Of a stretch of 64,000 bases of DNA, positions 31,502 through 41,710 are shown in pieces. Within the stretch, counting starts at the first letter, position 1. Every line of letters begins with the position of its first letter. This DNA is from Prorocentrum cordatum (Eukaryota > Sar > Dinophyceae > Prorocentrales > Prorocentraceae): assembly GCA_963575745.1 (NCBI GenBank), contig CAUYUJ010002751.1:22189-86188 (forward strand), in the 5' to 3' direction. Below the pieces are notes generated by a model. That model worked only from the letters and a program-made list of their open reading frames with translations. It was not told the DNA's origin and searched no databases. The translations under genes and the position numbers were made by a program.

Positions 31502-34500
31502 CTCGAGGTCGCGGTTCTGGACAGGGGCGCGCTCAATGCCACTGTCCGTGAACTCTCGCCAGGGACCCTCGATGCATTGGTAGTTCCATGGGAGGGCTCC
31601 CAGGGCGCCCCCTCTCCCTGTGCATCTGTAGCCGAGGACCGCTGGCCGGGTCGTCGCTCTCGCGGCGTTGCGGCCAGTCGGTGTTGGCGCGCCTGGCGCC
31701 GCCCATCCACCGGGCGTGGGCGTCGGCGCAGTCCTGCAATCTTCTGGTGCTCAGCCCGACGCTGCCCGGTTCGGAGTTCGAGGTTTCTCCTCCGCCCTCG
31801 GTGGCCCACTGGTCGACCGAAGGGGACCAGTCGGGGGACTGCGGGTAGTCCGGGGGGCCTTCTGCGGGGAGAAGCTCTCCCTGAGGGGCAGCCGGGGGGC
31901 GCGGTTCGCCCCCTTGCGAGGCCGAGGAAACGGAGGAGGGAAAGGGGGGACCGGGAGGAGGCTGGATAGCGGGAGAAGAGCGGGGGGAGGCGATCGGGGG
32001 AGCGCCCGCGCACCGCCCTGGGATGACGGGCGATTAATCCTGATCGGCAGGGGCGGGAGCGCTTGCTCGGCGCGGGCAGCCAGCCCGCCTCAAGAGCGCA
32101 GCGATTGGGGCCCCCGGCTGATGGCGGATCCAGGAGAGTGTCAAGGATTGGCCCGCCACGGCGGCGGCGGCGGCAGCCGCCACTCCTGCCGCGGCCGCTG
32201 CCGCGGGCGACCGCGATGCGGCTCGCGTGACTGCGGCCGTGTCCAGGGCGGGGCCATGGCTGCCTGCGACGGCGGCCACGGTTGCGCTCATCGCTGGTTC
32301 GCGGCAGGGAGTCCTCGAACGGGCGCTGGGGGGCGTTCCTCCGTGGATCTCTGCAGCGGGGCTGTTCCTTGTAGGCCTCGCTGTTCCAACGGCAACCCCG
32401 CCCAGACGCCCGGGAGTCCTTGTTGGTTCCGTCGCTCCAGGGGTCGGCCTGCCAGGGCTACTGCCGCTGGACACAGCCGCGTGGGAAAGGCAAGGGGGGG
32501 GGCCGTCCACGTCCATCGGGGAAGAGCCCCCGTGCCTTGGGGGTTATGCTGGGTCGGCGCGGCTGCAGCGTGGCCCTGCTGGGACTCGGCGGGTCGCGAC
32601 GAGCACGTCCAGAGAGACTGGGGGCGGGCCCTCTATCTCCATCGGAAATGGATGATCTGCCACTGCGCCGCGGTCCGATCCAGGGCGCGGGCTTCTGGCG
32701 GCCGCGGATGAACCGTTGAGAAGTGGGCGCCGCCTCTCATCGGTTCGCCCCCAGGGCGGTCGCAGGTCGCCGCCGCAGGGCGCCGCTGACGCCCACGCTC
32801 TGGGTGGCTGCCGGGGAGAGAGCTGGAGCCCGAGACACCGCGAGACTTCCTTCTGCCCAACGGGGCCTGTTTCGCTCTGGAAGGCCGGCAATATCGAAAC
32901 CACGTCCCCTTTTGGCCTAACGGGCCCTGCTTCAACATGTGACTCCGATGGCGCAACCGCGGCGGTTCCTTCTGGCCTAACGGGCCCTGCTTCACTTGGA
33001 GAGGTCTGCTGGCCGCCAGAGGCCCCCGGCGGGGCATCGGAACTCGGACGTCGGAGGGCGCGAGCGCCCGGATCACCTGCGGGCGGGGGGGAGGCGCGAC
33101 CCAGAGGAGAAGCGTTACCACAGAGAGCTGCTGCGCCGCACGATGAACCCCCCACTGCGCTTTCTTCTGGCCCGCGGGGCCCTGCTTCTCCGGGCGAGGC
33201 CGGCGGGCGACCAGGAGCACTCCTCCCGGCGGCGCCCGCGCTCGGACGACAAGGGCAGGGGGGGCCCGGCACCGCTACGGAGGGGGGGGGGGGGGGGCCC
33301 AATCCTTTCTCTGGAGAGGCTGGCGCACCGGTCGCTGCGGCCACGTCTCCGCCCCCTCCTGTCCTAACGGGCCCTGTGTCAGTTGGGAACGCCGATGGAG
33401 CAGATGCCGCGCCCCCTTCTGGCCTGACGGTGCCTGCATCGTCTTGTGAATCCGCCGACGCCACAGCGACGACCCCCTCTGGCCTAACGGGCCCTGCTTC
33501 CCTTGCAGAGGTCAGCTGGCCGCCAGGGGTGCTCGGCAGGGCGTCAAGATTCGAGCGATGGAGGGCACGTGCACCAGGGTCGCCCGTGGGCGGAGGGGGC
33601 GAACCAGACCGTGAAAGTCCGTCGCCGCCAGGAGCGGCCGTGCCCCACCCTGATCCCGCTATTCCATCCCCTAATGGCCTAACGGGCCCTGTTTCACATT
33701 TTGGACACCAGGGGCGTCCGCGGGGGCGTCGATGACCGGCCCTCGGAGAGCGCGCGGGCCGCGCTCACCTGCCGGGGCCAGGGGGCCGCTTCTCTGAGGG
33801 GACCTGCCCCCGCTGTGGGTGTCCGTGTCTGCACCAACTGGGGAGGCACCCCTGCGACCCGAGGTTCTGCAATCGGGGCTGGGGCAGAAGCCCCCCGTGG
33901 AGTGAGCGCCTGACGCGTCGGCGCCATCGCACGAGCCCCCCCCAGAGAGAACGCAGTCGGGGCAACATGTGGCTGGAACGGGAGAGTAGGGGAGATGGAG
34001 TCAAAGGAAGGGAGAGGGGGGGGCTGCGCTGTCCTGTGTACCACTGCTGCCAGGGTTACCAGGGTTGCGGCTAACGGCCGCTGCTCTCATTGGGTCGGTC
34101 GGGTCTGTCCGTCGCTACCCGACTTCTTCTCGGCGGGCTGCCGAGCTGCTCCTGCCGTCACCAGGGTCTTCACCAGGGTCCGTGGATCCGATCAGGGGAT
34201 CTGCCGTGAGGTCGATCGTCCTGACGTCGACCTGCCCCCCCCCCGCGGTCTGGGGGCGATGGCTGCCCAGGGGGTATCGGCGAGGGGGTGGGTTCCAAGG
34301 GGAGGTGGTCGCACCCCTCCTGACTGTCGCCACCCCGATCGATCTCATGATCGGTGATCCCCTCCTCCATCGCTCTGGCCGCAAGCTAAGCCTGACCTGG
34401 CAGGCTGGAGCTGGGCCACGCCAGGGACTGCTCCGCGAGCAGCGCTGGGATATGGCTGGCCGCGGCCCGAGGGAAGCGGTGCCCGCCCAGCGATGCGTCG

Positions 34501-34566
34501 GGCGACCCCTTAAGCACGGTAGACTGGCCCGAGGAAGCCAGGCCCGTGAGACGGCTTGAGGCAAGG
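31502..34566 (-). other. Low-complexity leader region of the methyltransferase array
   Basis: Minus-strand open frames at 32,013-31,495, 32,516-32,034, 33,464-32,544, 34,044-33,694 and 34,560-34,115 are Pro/Gly/Ala/Arg-rich and change frame repeatedly. The 33,464-32,544 frame repeats EAGPVRPEG-like segments because of the underlying 20-bp DNA repeat listed separately. No domain recognised. It may be a decayed 5' coding part of the transcript that begins at the spliced-leader relic at 34.57 kb, or simply GC-rich filler. Confidence 0.35.
32845..33700. repeat. Interspersed TCTGGCCTAACGGGCCCTGC repeat, ~8 copies
   Basis: Copies or near-copies lie near 32,853, 32,913, 32,971, 33,162, 33,360, 33,420, 33,478 and 33,672. 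The core GGCCTAACGGGCCC is partly palindromic. Some neighbours are 57-60 bases apart, others 180-200. In the minus-strand frame the repeat reads as GPVRPEG. Confidence 0.8.
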
Positions 34567-34584
34567 CTTGAGCCAAACTACGGA
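34555..34584 (-). other. Dinoflagellate spliced-leader relics (tandem)
   Basis: On the minus strand 34,584-34,567 reads TCCGTAGTTTGGCTCAAG. This equals the 22-base dinoflagellate spliced leader with an internal CCAT deleted and every other base matching. Immediately downstream, 34,566-34,555 reads CCTTGCCTCAAG, a weaker second match to the leader's 3' end. Tandem truncated leaders are the known mark of trans-spliced mRNAs that were reverse-transcribed, reinserted and spliced again. It lies at the 5' end (minus sense) of the methyltransferase array. Confidence 0.65.
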
Positions 34585-34585
34585 A

Positions 34586-34674
34586 TAGGCGGGGACATTT
34601 TTTTGGTCGGCGGCTCCGAGGCAGCGGACAGGGAGCGGAAGGCGTCGTCTTGTCCAGCAGGCGAAGCTAATTAA
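34586..34674. repeat. Diverged direct repeat, right copy
   Basis: Starts TAGGCGGGGACA, has a T7 run then GGTCGGCGGC, and ends GAAGCTAATTAA. It matches 19,515-19,602 in order, orientation and length (89 versus 88 bases), with scattered substitutions. It directly abuts the spliced-leader relic. Confidence 0.55.
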
Positions 34675-35739
34675 CTACAACAGGCAACGCACCTGCAGTA
34701 TATACATGCACATGCCAGGAACAGAATGCCCCTCATCGAGACGCATCTTAGCGTCGACTGGTGGTAACTGGGCGCGGGAAGAGTGCGAGGAGTCGCCGAA
34801 ACGGCGTCAGCTCAAGCAACCCGCAAGTAGGACAGGGAACCACCGAAGTGACACCTGGCATCCTCGAGACCGGGGGAGCCGTGCAGGACGGACATGAACC
34901 GGCCAAGTGAGAGCAACCTGAGTCCTATAGAACAGGCAAGCCAGTGAGAAGCAGGCGCGGCCGGGGCCCGTGCCTACAAATCGATCCAGCCTCTCACGTG
35001 CAGCCCAGTTGGCCCGGTGTGGACGCAGAACAGAACCCGCTGTTGGCGGTGAGTTGTCACTGAATCCACGTATGACCACCGATGCCAGTGGAAAGAGCAC
35101 CACTGGGAACGCTCTCGAGCCGTACAACCACCACCTGGGGGGGGCCTGCGCGCTGACACCGTCTCCGAACAACGCGGTTCGGGGGCGTAACGGTGCCGTC
35201 ACACTACCACGGGGCTGGTAGCTGAGGCTGCGCCGAGGTCTAGCGGGACGAAGTCGGATCGCTGTAGGCTGCACCACACAGCGCAGAACCGTCCACACTG
35301 GCCATGGTGAACGACTGGGACTGCTGTACCCACTCCACTCCAGCCCCGCGGCATAAGCTGGGGCCAAAGTGGGGCCGTCGACGCAACCGAACTCCGAGAG
35401 CTGGCCGATGCTGCGCCCGCGGTGAGAACGGGGGCCAGCGGGGGCCAGTGACTGCTCCGTATGCTGGTGGTAATGCTGAGAGGGGGGCCAGAGGCGTCCT
35501 CGTGACGCCACCAAGGGCTGTCTGACTGCGGCGGCGGCGAGGCCCCCGCACCTGGGCGGGACCGAGAGCTGCCGAGTACGCGCTGCTGTGGACAGCCCGA
35601 GACATACGGAGACAGAACAGGAGGAGGAGGAGGAGGAGGAGGAGGGCAGAGGCAGCCAAGGCGGGGATACGCGAGGCGTCAAAATTTTAGCCTGGCGAAG
35701 AAACCAACCACATGCAGGTGTGAGTAACGCAACTGTACG
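34675..35739. other. No gene recognised
   Basis: Moderately GC-rich DNA with only short overlapping frames. Contains a (GGA)n tract at 35,619-35,646. Nothing else recognised. Confidence 0.4.
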
Positions 35740-36100
35740 TATTGTCATCGGTGGAGTTCCCTACGGCCCCCAGAACGTGTGAGGGGTGTGCCGAAACGGC
35801 GGCGGCGGGCGCATGCGAGCGCAGCCACTGAGGCCTTCGGTGGAGATCCCTATGGGCCCACGAAGCGTGAGTGGTGTGCTGAAAATGGGTGCGGCGGGCG
35901 CATGCGAGTGCAGACACTGGGGCCGTCGGTGGAGCTCCCTGTATGGCCACGAAGCGTAAGTGGTGTGCCGAAGCGGTGGCGGCGGGCGCATGCGAGCGCA
36001 GCCACCGGGGTGTGTCGAAATGGGTGCGGCGGGCGCATGCGAGCGCAAGCACTGGGGCCCTCGGTGGGGCCAACAGTGGGGCCAAGAAGCGTGTGAGGGG
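35740..36100. repeat. ~88-bp minisatellite
   Basis: The anchor GGGCGCATGCGAG recurs at about 35,808, 35,897, 35,985 and 36,032 (spacings near 88, 88 and 47), each with TCGGTGGAG(A/C)TCCCTA and GTGTGCCGAAA text. The last copy is shortened. Arg/Ala-rich frames across it are repeat translations. Confidence 0.85.
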
Positions 36101-36119
36101 AATACCATAATCAGAGCTG

Positions 36120-36884
36120 ATGGCGATGGTGGTGCTGACGAGGGCGATGATGATGATGATGCTGATGATGGTGGCGATGCTACTAAAAAACTAGCTTTGA
36201 TGCTTGAATTAATCAAATTACTTGTATTGATATTAATATTGATGGTAATAACAACAATCATAATTAAAAGTGGAAATAAAAAAATGATAAAAAAAAATGA
36301 ACATAAGAATGCTACATAACACACATACGACTGATAACAACAATAATAATGATACTGGTCCGAATATTAATGTTAATACTGACAATAACCATAACACAAA
36401 TAATCAGAATGTTAATATGATTAATATGATAATGAGAATGTTGATGATGATGATCATGACAATAACAATGATGATGATGATGGCGATGATGATGGTGGTG
36501 ATGCTGCGGAGAACGATGATCCGAATCATGATGATGATCATGGTGGTGATGATCATGGCAATGGTTATGAAGGTGGAGATGACGATTGCTATGATGATGA
36601 TGGTGAGGATGATGATGAAGATGATGGTGATGGTGATGATGATGATGATGGCGGGCGTGACGGCAATGATGGTGACGATGATCATGCTGCTGATGATGAT
36701 GGTGGTGGTGGTGCTGATGCTGAAGCGGATGCTGATGCTGATGCTGATGATGATGGTGGTGATGATGATGATCATGATGATGATAATGGTGATGATGATA
36801 CTGTGATGATGATGATGGCGGTGGTAATGAGAATGGTGGTGATGGTGTTGATGCGAATGATGATGATAATGCTGATGATGAACA

Positions 36885-36917
<33 letters not shown>

Positions 36918-37185
36918 TGATGCCTAGGACGGGTACGATGACGATGACGGTGATGGTGACAATGATGACGATGATGATGATGACCGTGGTTTTGATGCTG
37001 ATGTTGATGATAATGATGATGCTGGTGATAATGATGATGATGATGATCATGGTGGCGGTGATGATGATGATGGTATTGATGATGACGATGATGATGATGA
37101 TGAGTACGATGATGATTATGATTATGGTGATGATGATGATGACGGTGATGATAATGATGATAATGATGATGATTATCCTTATTGG
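36120..37185. repeat. ~1-kb (GAT)n-like imperfect satellite
   Basis: GATGAT units interspersed with GGT, AAT and GACGAC variants (a GAC run lies near 36,892-36,918). Frames read as Met/Asp runs on plus and His/Ile runs on minus. It starts next to an AT-rich patch (36,180-36,400). Confidence 0.95.
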
Positions 37186-37254
37186 GAGGAGGGAGTGGGA
37201 GGACGAGGACCCAACACCACAGGATGGCGGGCAAAAAATCGCACAAGTTTCACT

Positions 37255-37385
37255 GATGCAGGGTGGGCTGTTCTCACAATGTGGCTTTCGCCTGAGCGCC
37301 GCGCAAATTCGTCTTTAAATTTGACAAGAGCTCCACGATTTTTGTTCAAAGGGTGGCTCTCGCCTGAGCACCGCGCACACTTGTT
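37255..37385. repeat. Dispersed GCCTGAGCGCCGCGCA repeat, second locus
   Basis: GTGGCTTTCGCCTGAGCGCC at about 37,281 and GTGGCTCTCGCCTGAGCACC at about 37,353 are about 73 bases apart. The same family is at 18,676-18,790. Confidence 0.65.
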
Positions 37386-37396
37386 TAGAGAGTCTA

Positions 37397-37620
37397 CAGA
37401 AGTGTCAAGGATTCTCATGGTTAACGTCCCAGAAATGGTGTTTTCGCACGATGTCAGACTGTTAGGGCGCGACAATTACGTTGACTCGCGGTGTTGAAGT
37501 CCCAAGAACGGCACTCTGGAACGAGTCAGAACCGTCAAGACGCAACAATAACGGTGATTCGCGACGTTGAACTCCCAGGAATGGTGTTCTTGCACACTTC
37601 CGGATTTGCAAACGGTTTCC
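37397..37620. repeat. 73-bp diverged tandem repeat, ~3 copies
   Basis: GACAATTACGTTGACTCGCG (37,471) and CAACAATAACGGTGATTCGC (37,543) begin related units about 73 bases apart, each followed by GTTGAA(G/C)TCCCA(A/G)GAA. A poorer copy precedes them. Confidence 0.7.
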
Positions 37621-37715
37621 TCTGCGAAGACAAATCCTTGTAGGGGCTTCTGATGACCGAACTTGGAGGGAGGGTTGATTGCAATAACGTTGATGAGTCT
37701 TGGGCTTGCACTGGT

Positions 37716-37830
37716 CCTCCTCCTCATCATCATCATGATCCTCCTCATCCTCCCCCCCCTCCTCCCCCTCCCCCTCCTCGTCTTTCTCCTCCACCTCCTC
37801 CTCTCACTCCCCCTGCTCATCCCTCCCCCT
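37716..37830. repeat. (TCC)n/(TCA)n pyrimidine-rich tract
   Basis: Mixed TCC, TCA and CCCC units, pyrimidine on plus. It precedes the palindromes at 38.03 kb. Confidence 0.85.
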
Positions 37831-38029
37831 GCCGCCTCCTCAGAAATACTCGCGTCGTGGGAAAGTCACGGTGGCGGTCTTTTGGCCGTTTGCGCGCCTC
37901 CAGGGGCTCTCGCCGGGCCCATAAGCCATCCAAAAACAGGTCGGAATGAAAAACTTGACCTGGGGAAAAGGACGTGGTTTCCAGGGATTTTGTAATCCAG
38001 AAGCCCTTATAATGAGGACGAGAGGTCGT

Positions 38030-38059
38030 TTCAAAGCAGTCCCCTGGGACTGCTTTGAA
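38030..38059. repeat. Perfect 14-bp inverted repeat with 2-base spacer
   Basis: TTCAAAGCAGTCCC, then CT, then its exact reverse complement. A shortened copy (GCAGTCCC-CT-GGGACTGC) is at 38,081-38,098 and a longer near-perfect copy at 55,409-55,446, so this is a dispersed hairpin element. Confidence 0.95.
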
Positions 38060-38080
38060 CGCTACAAGGCAGTCTTCCAA

Positions 38081-38098
38081 GCAGTCCCCTGGGACTGC
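38081..38098. repeat. Short copy of the AAGCAGTCCC hairpin
   Basis: GCAGTCCC-CT-GGGACTGC, followed by TGTGAACGCTT, which still resembles the TTTGAACG flank of the full copies. Confidence 0.9.
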
Positions 38099-38227
38099 TG
38101 TGAACGCTTACCTCGCAAGGCGCCATGGGGCGCAGCAGCTGCAGGATGATGATGGTGATGGCGATCGAAAAGGAAGATGGCGATGACGTCAATGATGATT
38201 TGCCAACTTGTCTCGACGAAGCGCTGT

Positions 38228-38311
38228 CCGCAACTGCGGCCGCAAACCTTCTGCTGCACTTGCCCGCAACTGCGGCCACAAACCTTCTGCTGCACTTGCC
38301 CGCAACTGCGG
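38228..38311. repeat. 36-bp tandem repeat carrying the dodecamer
   Basis: CCGCAACTGCGG at 38,228, 38,264 and 38,300, spaced exactly 36 bases, with AAACCTTCTGCTGCACTTGC between. This is the only place where the dodecamer is in a regular array; elsewhere its spacing is irregular. Confidence 0.95.
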
Positions 38312-40161
38312 CCATTACCAACGTGTCGTTTCGTAGGTCCAGGGAGCGCGGTCGTTCCACGGCCCCGCGTGGCCCGCGTTCTGCGTCTGGTCGGGCATGC
38401 CCGCCCACATGCGATTAGGAGGCGAACCCTCCGCGGCCTTGTCCGGAACTGCGGCGCGATTATCGCCCCACCACTTCTGCTCATCAGCGCGCCATCCCGC
38501 CCAGCTCGACCACTCATCAGCGCGCCATCCCGCCCTCCACTCCCTCGCGGGATCCTCCGCCCCCCACGCGCCGCTTCCGCTGGCGCCAGAGGGCCCAGCC
38601 GCAACTGCGGCATAAGAGAGGGTCGGAACACGACCTAGAGGAAACGCACGACTTGGGAACCCCCAAACCGGGCGGTGAGATACCAGCGGCCACTGCGGTG
38701 TCGAAGGTCGCTCAGCCTCAACGGCTCCCCCCGCAACTGCGGTTCCCCTCTGGGCAGTGTTACTCTGGGCGCCCTTTCCCGCAACTGCGGCGTCCTTGTC
38801 GCCGTCGTTGTTGCTGCCCTTCTGGCCGCCCTTGCAAGCGCCTTTCTCTTGCTTCCGCTTCTTTTCCTTTTCATTCCTCTCAGCAAGCTTCTCTGGTGAT
38901 CTGCGACCCGTGTTGCGGGCGAAAGCCACCAGGGGGAAGTGCGCTCCGTTTCGCGCCTTGCCGACGGAGCCGTTCCAGATCGCGCCGCCCAGCTTGCCCT
39001 GCCTGACTCGGAAGGGGTCGAGCACCCACTCGCCCCGTGCACGGCGCGCCATCTTTTGCTCGAAATTCGCAACTGCGGCCTCGGACGCGTCAGATGGCAT
39101 CACGAAGTCGAAGCTTGTCTGCGACGGCACCAGCCTTCGGCAAGTAAGTCTGCAGCACATTCCCAGGGCCATTCGTGGAATCGAAGGTGTGGAAAGAGGC
39201 GCCAGGGGAGTTCGTTAAGAACCCACCAGGGCCGTCGTGCAGGGCGCCCAGGCCATGCCGAAGCTCGTATCTCCCAGGGCAACTGATGAACAGAATTGCC
39301 ATACTGTCTGCCCCGGGCAGGCCGCCTGCTGTCTTCCAGGGGGTCCACGCAGCGACGTCCACCGTGACTCCGCGACTGCGGCACCAGGACACGAGCTGGA
39401 AAATGCACATGTTGAAGTCCCCCATGCAGATTTTGACGCCCCACTTCGCGACGTACTCGGCGAACCACTCGTAGAATTCCTGGAGTTTCTTCGGGCCCCA
39501 GTCTTGGTTGGCCAAATTGTGGTGGACGTGCACCGCCATGACGTTGAAGGGTTCCCCCACATGGGGCAACGTTTCGTCCAGGGTGATGCGCGCAACCATC
39601 GCCCTCGAGTACTTGTTGTGCCACTTTGGCGCAGCCACCTCCGCAACTGCGGATTTCTTCTTCTTCGGCTTCGACTTCTCCTTCTTGTGGAAAAGCCTCG
39701 CGAAGTCCACGTGATCAATTTGGCCGCCACTGCGGTCTCTGAGGCCGATGAGGAGGGCCCCAGAAGGCTCTCCGCCCTTGACGCACAAGTAGTTGTACCG
39801 GGGTCGATTCATGAACTTCTCGTCCGCAACTGCGGCTGTGCTCTCGCGCGCGTCGCCCCCCCCAGAGATTGCCCTGCAGCACTCGTCGTCGCACTCGCAA
39901 AGGGCGATAATTTGGACGGATTGGCGTGGATCTGCGCGAACTCGTCTCTGCGTTGCGCGGGCTTCCCTGCGCTCTGTCCGAAGTTGGCCACGTGGAAGCC
40001 GATGCGCCCCGCTTCGCCTTGCGTTTTCTTCTGCCAAGCCTCGTAAACAGATCTCTCCTTCTCAGACACACGACTCGTCTCGATGACATGCACCCGCCTC
40101 CAGGCCCGCGTCTTCGACAGCACTTTCGGCCTGTAGGGCTCGCTGGTTGCCGCAACTGCGG
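38228..40161 (+). repeat. CCGCNACTGCGG dodecamer cluster, left part (~13 copies)
   Basis: Copies counted by eye include 38,228, 38,264, 38,300, about 38,593, 38,731, 38,778, 39,364 (N=G), 39,642, 39,723 (N=C), 39,821 and 40,150, plus one-mismatch copies near 38,446 and 39,067. Arms CCGC and GCGG are inverted repeats around NACT. All copies have ACT on the plus strand. None occurs between 1 and 38,227. Confidence 0.9.
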
Positions 40162-40363
40162 CTTCCAAATCTCCTTGTGGCTCCGCCTCGTCGGCGGATG
40201 ATGATGATGATGATGAAGCGCCTTGAAAGGTCGGTTCTCCCAAAACACAAACCTGAGAAGCCACCAATACGCCAAATGCGCACGGTAGAGAAAGAGAGAA
40301 GCGGGGGGGAAGCGGGAGAGGGGAGGGGCAGAACAAAAGATGAAGCCCAACCCAGGATTGCAA
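38315..40363 (-). pseudogene. EEP-fold nuclease gene, frameshifted
   Basis: Sense reading needs three frames: an N-terminal part in the frame spanning 40,363-39,809 (VLSKTRAWRRVHVIETSRV, YEAWQKKTQGEAGRIGFHVA), a central part in the frame spanning 40,037-39,090, and a C-terminal part in the frame spanning 39,172-38,315. The central part has EEP features: IIALCECDDE with a catalytic-type Glu, VMAVHVHHNLAN, and ICMGDFNM, the GDxN loop. The C-terminal part (FPLVAFARNTGRRSPEKL then a Lys-rich tail) looks like the end of the same protein. The closing Asp-His pair was not found. The dodecamer is present in the coding sequence, reading AVA, PQLR or RSCG depending on frame. Shifts lie near 39,920 and 39,150. 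Substrate unknown. Confidence 0.55.
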
Positions 40364-40503
40364 CCCATGATACTGAAAGAAATCATGAATGAAAGACTGT
40401 CCGATGTCCCCGAATGAAATCCACCACTAGGACCCTCTCGCTTTGAATAAAGATGAGAGCAATGAGAAACGTAATGCGAGATAATGGATTGTGCTCAAAT
40501 TGA

Positions 40504-41003
40504 TCAGAATATCTTGAGTGACTTGAGTAACTCGAGTAATTTGAGTAACTCTTGAAGCCAATCTTGATGGCATATGTTCCCACGACCTGAAGTGGTTAAG
40601 AAGTGAAGAGAACTTTCATTGAGTCCCATGAAACCCGATATACATAAGTGACAACCCAGTCGGATATATGTAGTGAAAGAAAGCCTGACATTAAACTGAA
40701 TGTCCCAAGCACGCAATGATCCCAGAAGATACGGAGGCATACAAAAATGAACTGTAAAGCCGAGTGAGAGCCCAACCGTGAGAACCCACCCCAGGTGAAT
40801 CAAGGCATATGAAGTAAGATTGAATTCTAACAACTTTGACGCAGGAAGGCTGGGAATGTTTATGGCTTTGTATTTTGCCAACCACCGACGTTGAAGAGCA
40901 TGCAAGGGAGATTGAAGGGGAACTGAGAGACCTCCAAAAGCCGCAGGCCCATGCACCGCAGACGCCAAGAGGTTCAGACTGTGGGAGTCCCAGGAGAGGC
41001 CTT
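40504..41003 (-). other. 3' part of the retroelement
   Basis: A single frame is open from 41,181 to 40,504, but its first part overlaps the small ORF at 41,248-41,003. Beyond that it is Leu/Ser-rich with no recognised motif. It contains the TTGAGTAAC-type simple repeat at 40,505-40,555 and is probably the 3' untranslated region. Confidence 0.4.
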
Positions 41004-41248
41004 CACGGATACTTCCAACGCCACTTTTCCACAAAGAAGTCTCCGTCCCACCAGTAGTCAGACAGGTACCATACCACTGGATGAGGCCAGCCAGATTCAG
41101 GGTCGAACCACGTGTCATAGTACTCCGTATACCAGACTTTGGTGTAGACTTTTTCCTCTTCACAGTAGTTCCACATACCACCTGAGCCGTGTGTCCACTT
41201 GAGACGCTTCCTAGCTGCTAGCTTGGCTGGAAGGCTGCGTTTGGCCAT
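41003..41248 (-). CDS. Retroelement small ORF, 81 aa, aromatic/acidic
   Basis: Starts at an ATG at 41,248. The first 20 residues are very basic (MAKRSLPAKLAARKRLKW). The rest is unusually rich in Trp, Tyr, Asp and Glu (VWYTEYYDTWFDPESGW, LSDYWWDGDFFVEKW). Such bias would not arise from the local base composition alone, so I regard it as probably coding. Function unknown. Confidence 0.45.
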   Translation of the reverse strand: MAKRSLPAKLAARKRLKWTHGSGGMWNYCEEEKVYTKVWYTEYYDTWFDPESGWPHPVVWYLSDYWWDGDFFVEKWRWKYP

Positions 41249-41320
41249 CCCCTGAATTGTATATGGAAGTTTCCCAGCCGTCTCGGACGAGAGTTCCCGT
41301 CAGGGTTTGAGGCGAAACGG

Positions 41321-41710
41321 CTACTGACTAACAGCCAGTTCTTTCCAAGGGACTCTCCGAACCCTTTCGTCGGGACCCCGAACGTTGACATACAGTCTAT
41401 TAAAGCCGCTGTCCCGACAAGCTTTGAAGAGCGGGATTTTGCACCAGTCATATGTGAGATGTGGACCACCAAGGTCCGATGGTATAAGAAACCGAGCAGG
41501 CAACTTGACCACCCTTTGGAATAGCAGCGTAGAGCAGTATGAGAGTGCTTCAAGGTCTTGTTTGGACAGGAAGCAGACTTTGCGTTTAGACCTGCAAAGC
41601 TTCCCCTGAAAGATAACGTGAGGGTCTGACGCCTTGGGAAGTAGCATACCGAAAGCTTGAGCCCGAGACTGCAGGAGCCGACAGGAGGCAAGGGACGAGG
41701 AAGGGCCCAT
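41321..41710 (-). CDS. Retroelement small ORF, 129 aa
   Basis: Starts at an ATG at 41,710 and ends just upstream of the 81-residue ORF. Residues 25-129 look globular (CFLSKQDLEALSYCSTLLFQ, KIPLFKACRDSGFNRLYVNV, ending VPWKELAVSQ). No family recognised. Its spacing (about 70 bases) from the next ORF fits a compact multi-ORF element. Confidence 0.45.
   Translation of the reverse strand: MGPSSSLASCRLLQSRAQAFGMLLPKASDPHVIFQGKLCRSKRKVCFLSKQDLEALSYCSTLLFQRVVKLPARFLIPSDLGGPHLTYDWCKIPLFKACRDSGFNRLYVNVRGPDERVRRVPWKELAVSQ

Noticed and set aside
33478-33515. CTAAC...CTTGCAG as an intron branch point and 3' splice site
   Set aside because: The plus strand has no supported coding frame here, and other copies of the same 20-bp repeat lack the terminal AG.
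36297-37318. Met/Asp-rich plus-strand and His/Ile-rich minus-strand frames
   Set aside because: Translations of the (GAT)n-like satellite in its different phases.
40330-40370. Possible tRNA T-arm (GGATTGCAACCC)
   Set aside because: No matching acceptor, D-arm or anticodon stem could be found on either side.
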